Under the pieces are notes generated by a model. The model saw nothing but the letters and a program-made list of their open reading frames with translations, ran no database searches and was not told where the DNA came from. Position numbers and translations under genes: made by a program. A DNA stretch of 64,000 bases from Formosa sediminum (GTDB lineage Bacteria; Bacteroidota; Bacteroidia; Flavobacteriales; Flavobacteriaceae): positions 1,612,001 to 1,676,000 of the forward strand of contig NZ_CP041637.1 in assembly GCF_007197735.1 (NCBI RefSeq), in the 5' to 3' direction. Positions 63,766 to 64,000 of the stretch are shown in pieces. Numbering within the stretch: position 1 is the stretch's first letter; each line of letters opens with the position of its first letter.

Positions 63766-64000
63766 TTAAAATTTAACATTTAAGTTAATACCAATACTAC
63801 GTGTAGAAGGTACTTGCGCATATTCTAAACCTTGTGCACCTGTACTGTTACTAAATGCAGATTCTGGATCGATGTTTGGTGCTTTTTTGTATAAGATGGC
63901 TAAGTTACGTACAGTTACACCTAATGATAATTGGTTAACTCCTGTGCTAGCCCATTTTTTTAATGGGAAATCATAGAATAAAGCTAATTCTCTCCACTTT
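63766..64000 (-). CDS. SusC/RagA family transporter, C-terminal end only
   Basis: The frame runs off the right edge; the last 77 residues or so are visible. It ends with ELALFYDFPLKK, the LSLGVTVRNLAILYKKAPNIDPESAF pattern and the terminal SIGINLNVKF, the usual barrel end of SusC proteins (aromatic last residue). It is upstream of the SusD-like_2 gene by 14 bases, completing a susCD pair. The start and the signal peptide lie outside the window. Confidence 0.9.
   Translation of the reverse strand, partial: KWRELALFYDFPLKKWASTGVNQLSLGVTVRNLAILYKKAPNIDPESAFSNSTGAQGLEYAQVPSTRSIGINLNVKF

Noticed and set aside
1-64000. tRNA, rRNA, CRISPR or prophage
   Set aside because: No tRNA-like or rRNA-like segment, no regularly spaced repeat array and no integrase, capsid or tail genes were seen.

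Overview
The window looks like a chromosomal segment of a marine-type member of the Flavobacteriaceae (Bacteroidota). Evidence: low GC; Bacteroidota -7 boxes (TAnnTTTG) upstream of many genes and no clear Shine-Dalgarno sites; two SusC/SusD pairs; a giant alpha-2-macroglobulin carrying SusC-type domains; a fused hypoxanthine phosphoribosyltransferase-adenylate kinase; and many secreted or lipoprotein signal peptides. No rRNA, tRNA, CRISPR array, prophage or intact insertion sequence was seen. Genus-level placement is not possible from sequence reading alone.

Layout. 1-2 kb: a HAD-type phosphatase (cut by the left edge) and gpmI. 2.3-3.5 kb: two tandem secreted ankyrin proteins. 3.7-5.6 kb: a coiled-coil protein of the zinc-ribbon family that has lost its cysteines, and a Nif3-like protein. 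5.6-8.9 kb: lpxK facing a TPR hybrid histidine kinase. 8.9-10.8 kb: lipA-gap. 10.9-14.3 kb: a Cys4 membrane peptide, a membrane glycosyltransferase and an ECF sigma factor in one overlapping set, then a separate ECF sigma/anti-sigma pair. 14.3-16.5 kb: aminotransferase-murB. 16.6-21.5 kb: a PDZ aspartyl protease, a DUF1573 protein and valS. 21.7-28.9 kb: a glycosyltransferase, a stand-alone KAS III, gcvP, a degenerate UbiA-like membrane protein and a third ECF sigma with a small HxxxCxxC partner. 29-35.2 kb: an M3 peptidase, a candidate small RNA, purK-purE, hpt-adk fusion and obgE. 35.4-41.9 kb: the 2163-residue alpha-2-macroglobulin. 42-53.8 kb: a TPR protein, mpl, an MscS-type channel, PaiB-like and DUF1569 proteins, radC, a deacetylase-like protein, a YjjG-like phosphatase, a secreted protein, rarA and rhomboid. 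54-64 kb: a complete susCD operon, rlmB, the 3' remnant of a lost susD gene, and a second susC(partial)-susD-lipoprotein-lipoprotein operon cut by the right edge.

How the genes fit together. Most of the window is housekeeping: purine synthesis and salvage (purK-purE, hpt-adk), envelope building and recycling (lpxK, murB, mpl), glycolysis, lipoate and glycine cleavage (gpmI, gap, lipA, gcvP; lipoate made by LipA is needed by GcvH, the partner of GcvP), translation and ribosome maturation (valS, obgE, rlmB) and DNA maintenance (radC, rarA). The accessory layer faces outwards: TonB-dependent uptake, secreted ankyrin and protease-like proteins, and three independent ECF sigma systems.

The most unusual item is the alpha-2-macroglobulin at 35376-41867. 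A SusC-like carboxypeptidase-regulatory domain plus TonB plug domain, without any beta-barrel, lies in frame just before the A2M domain, which is where a protease bait region normally sits, and a CxEQ thioester motif is retained. Others worth a look are the candidate small RNA at about 31131-31216, the susD remnant at 59894-59980, the HPRT-adenylate kinase fusion and the cysteine-free zinc-ribbon protein.
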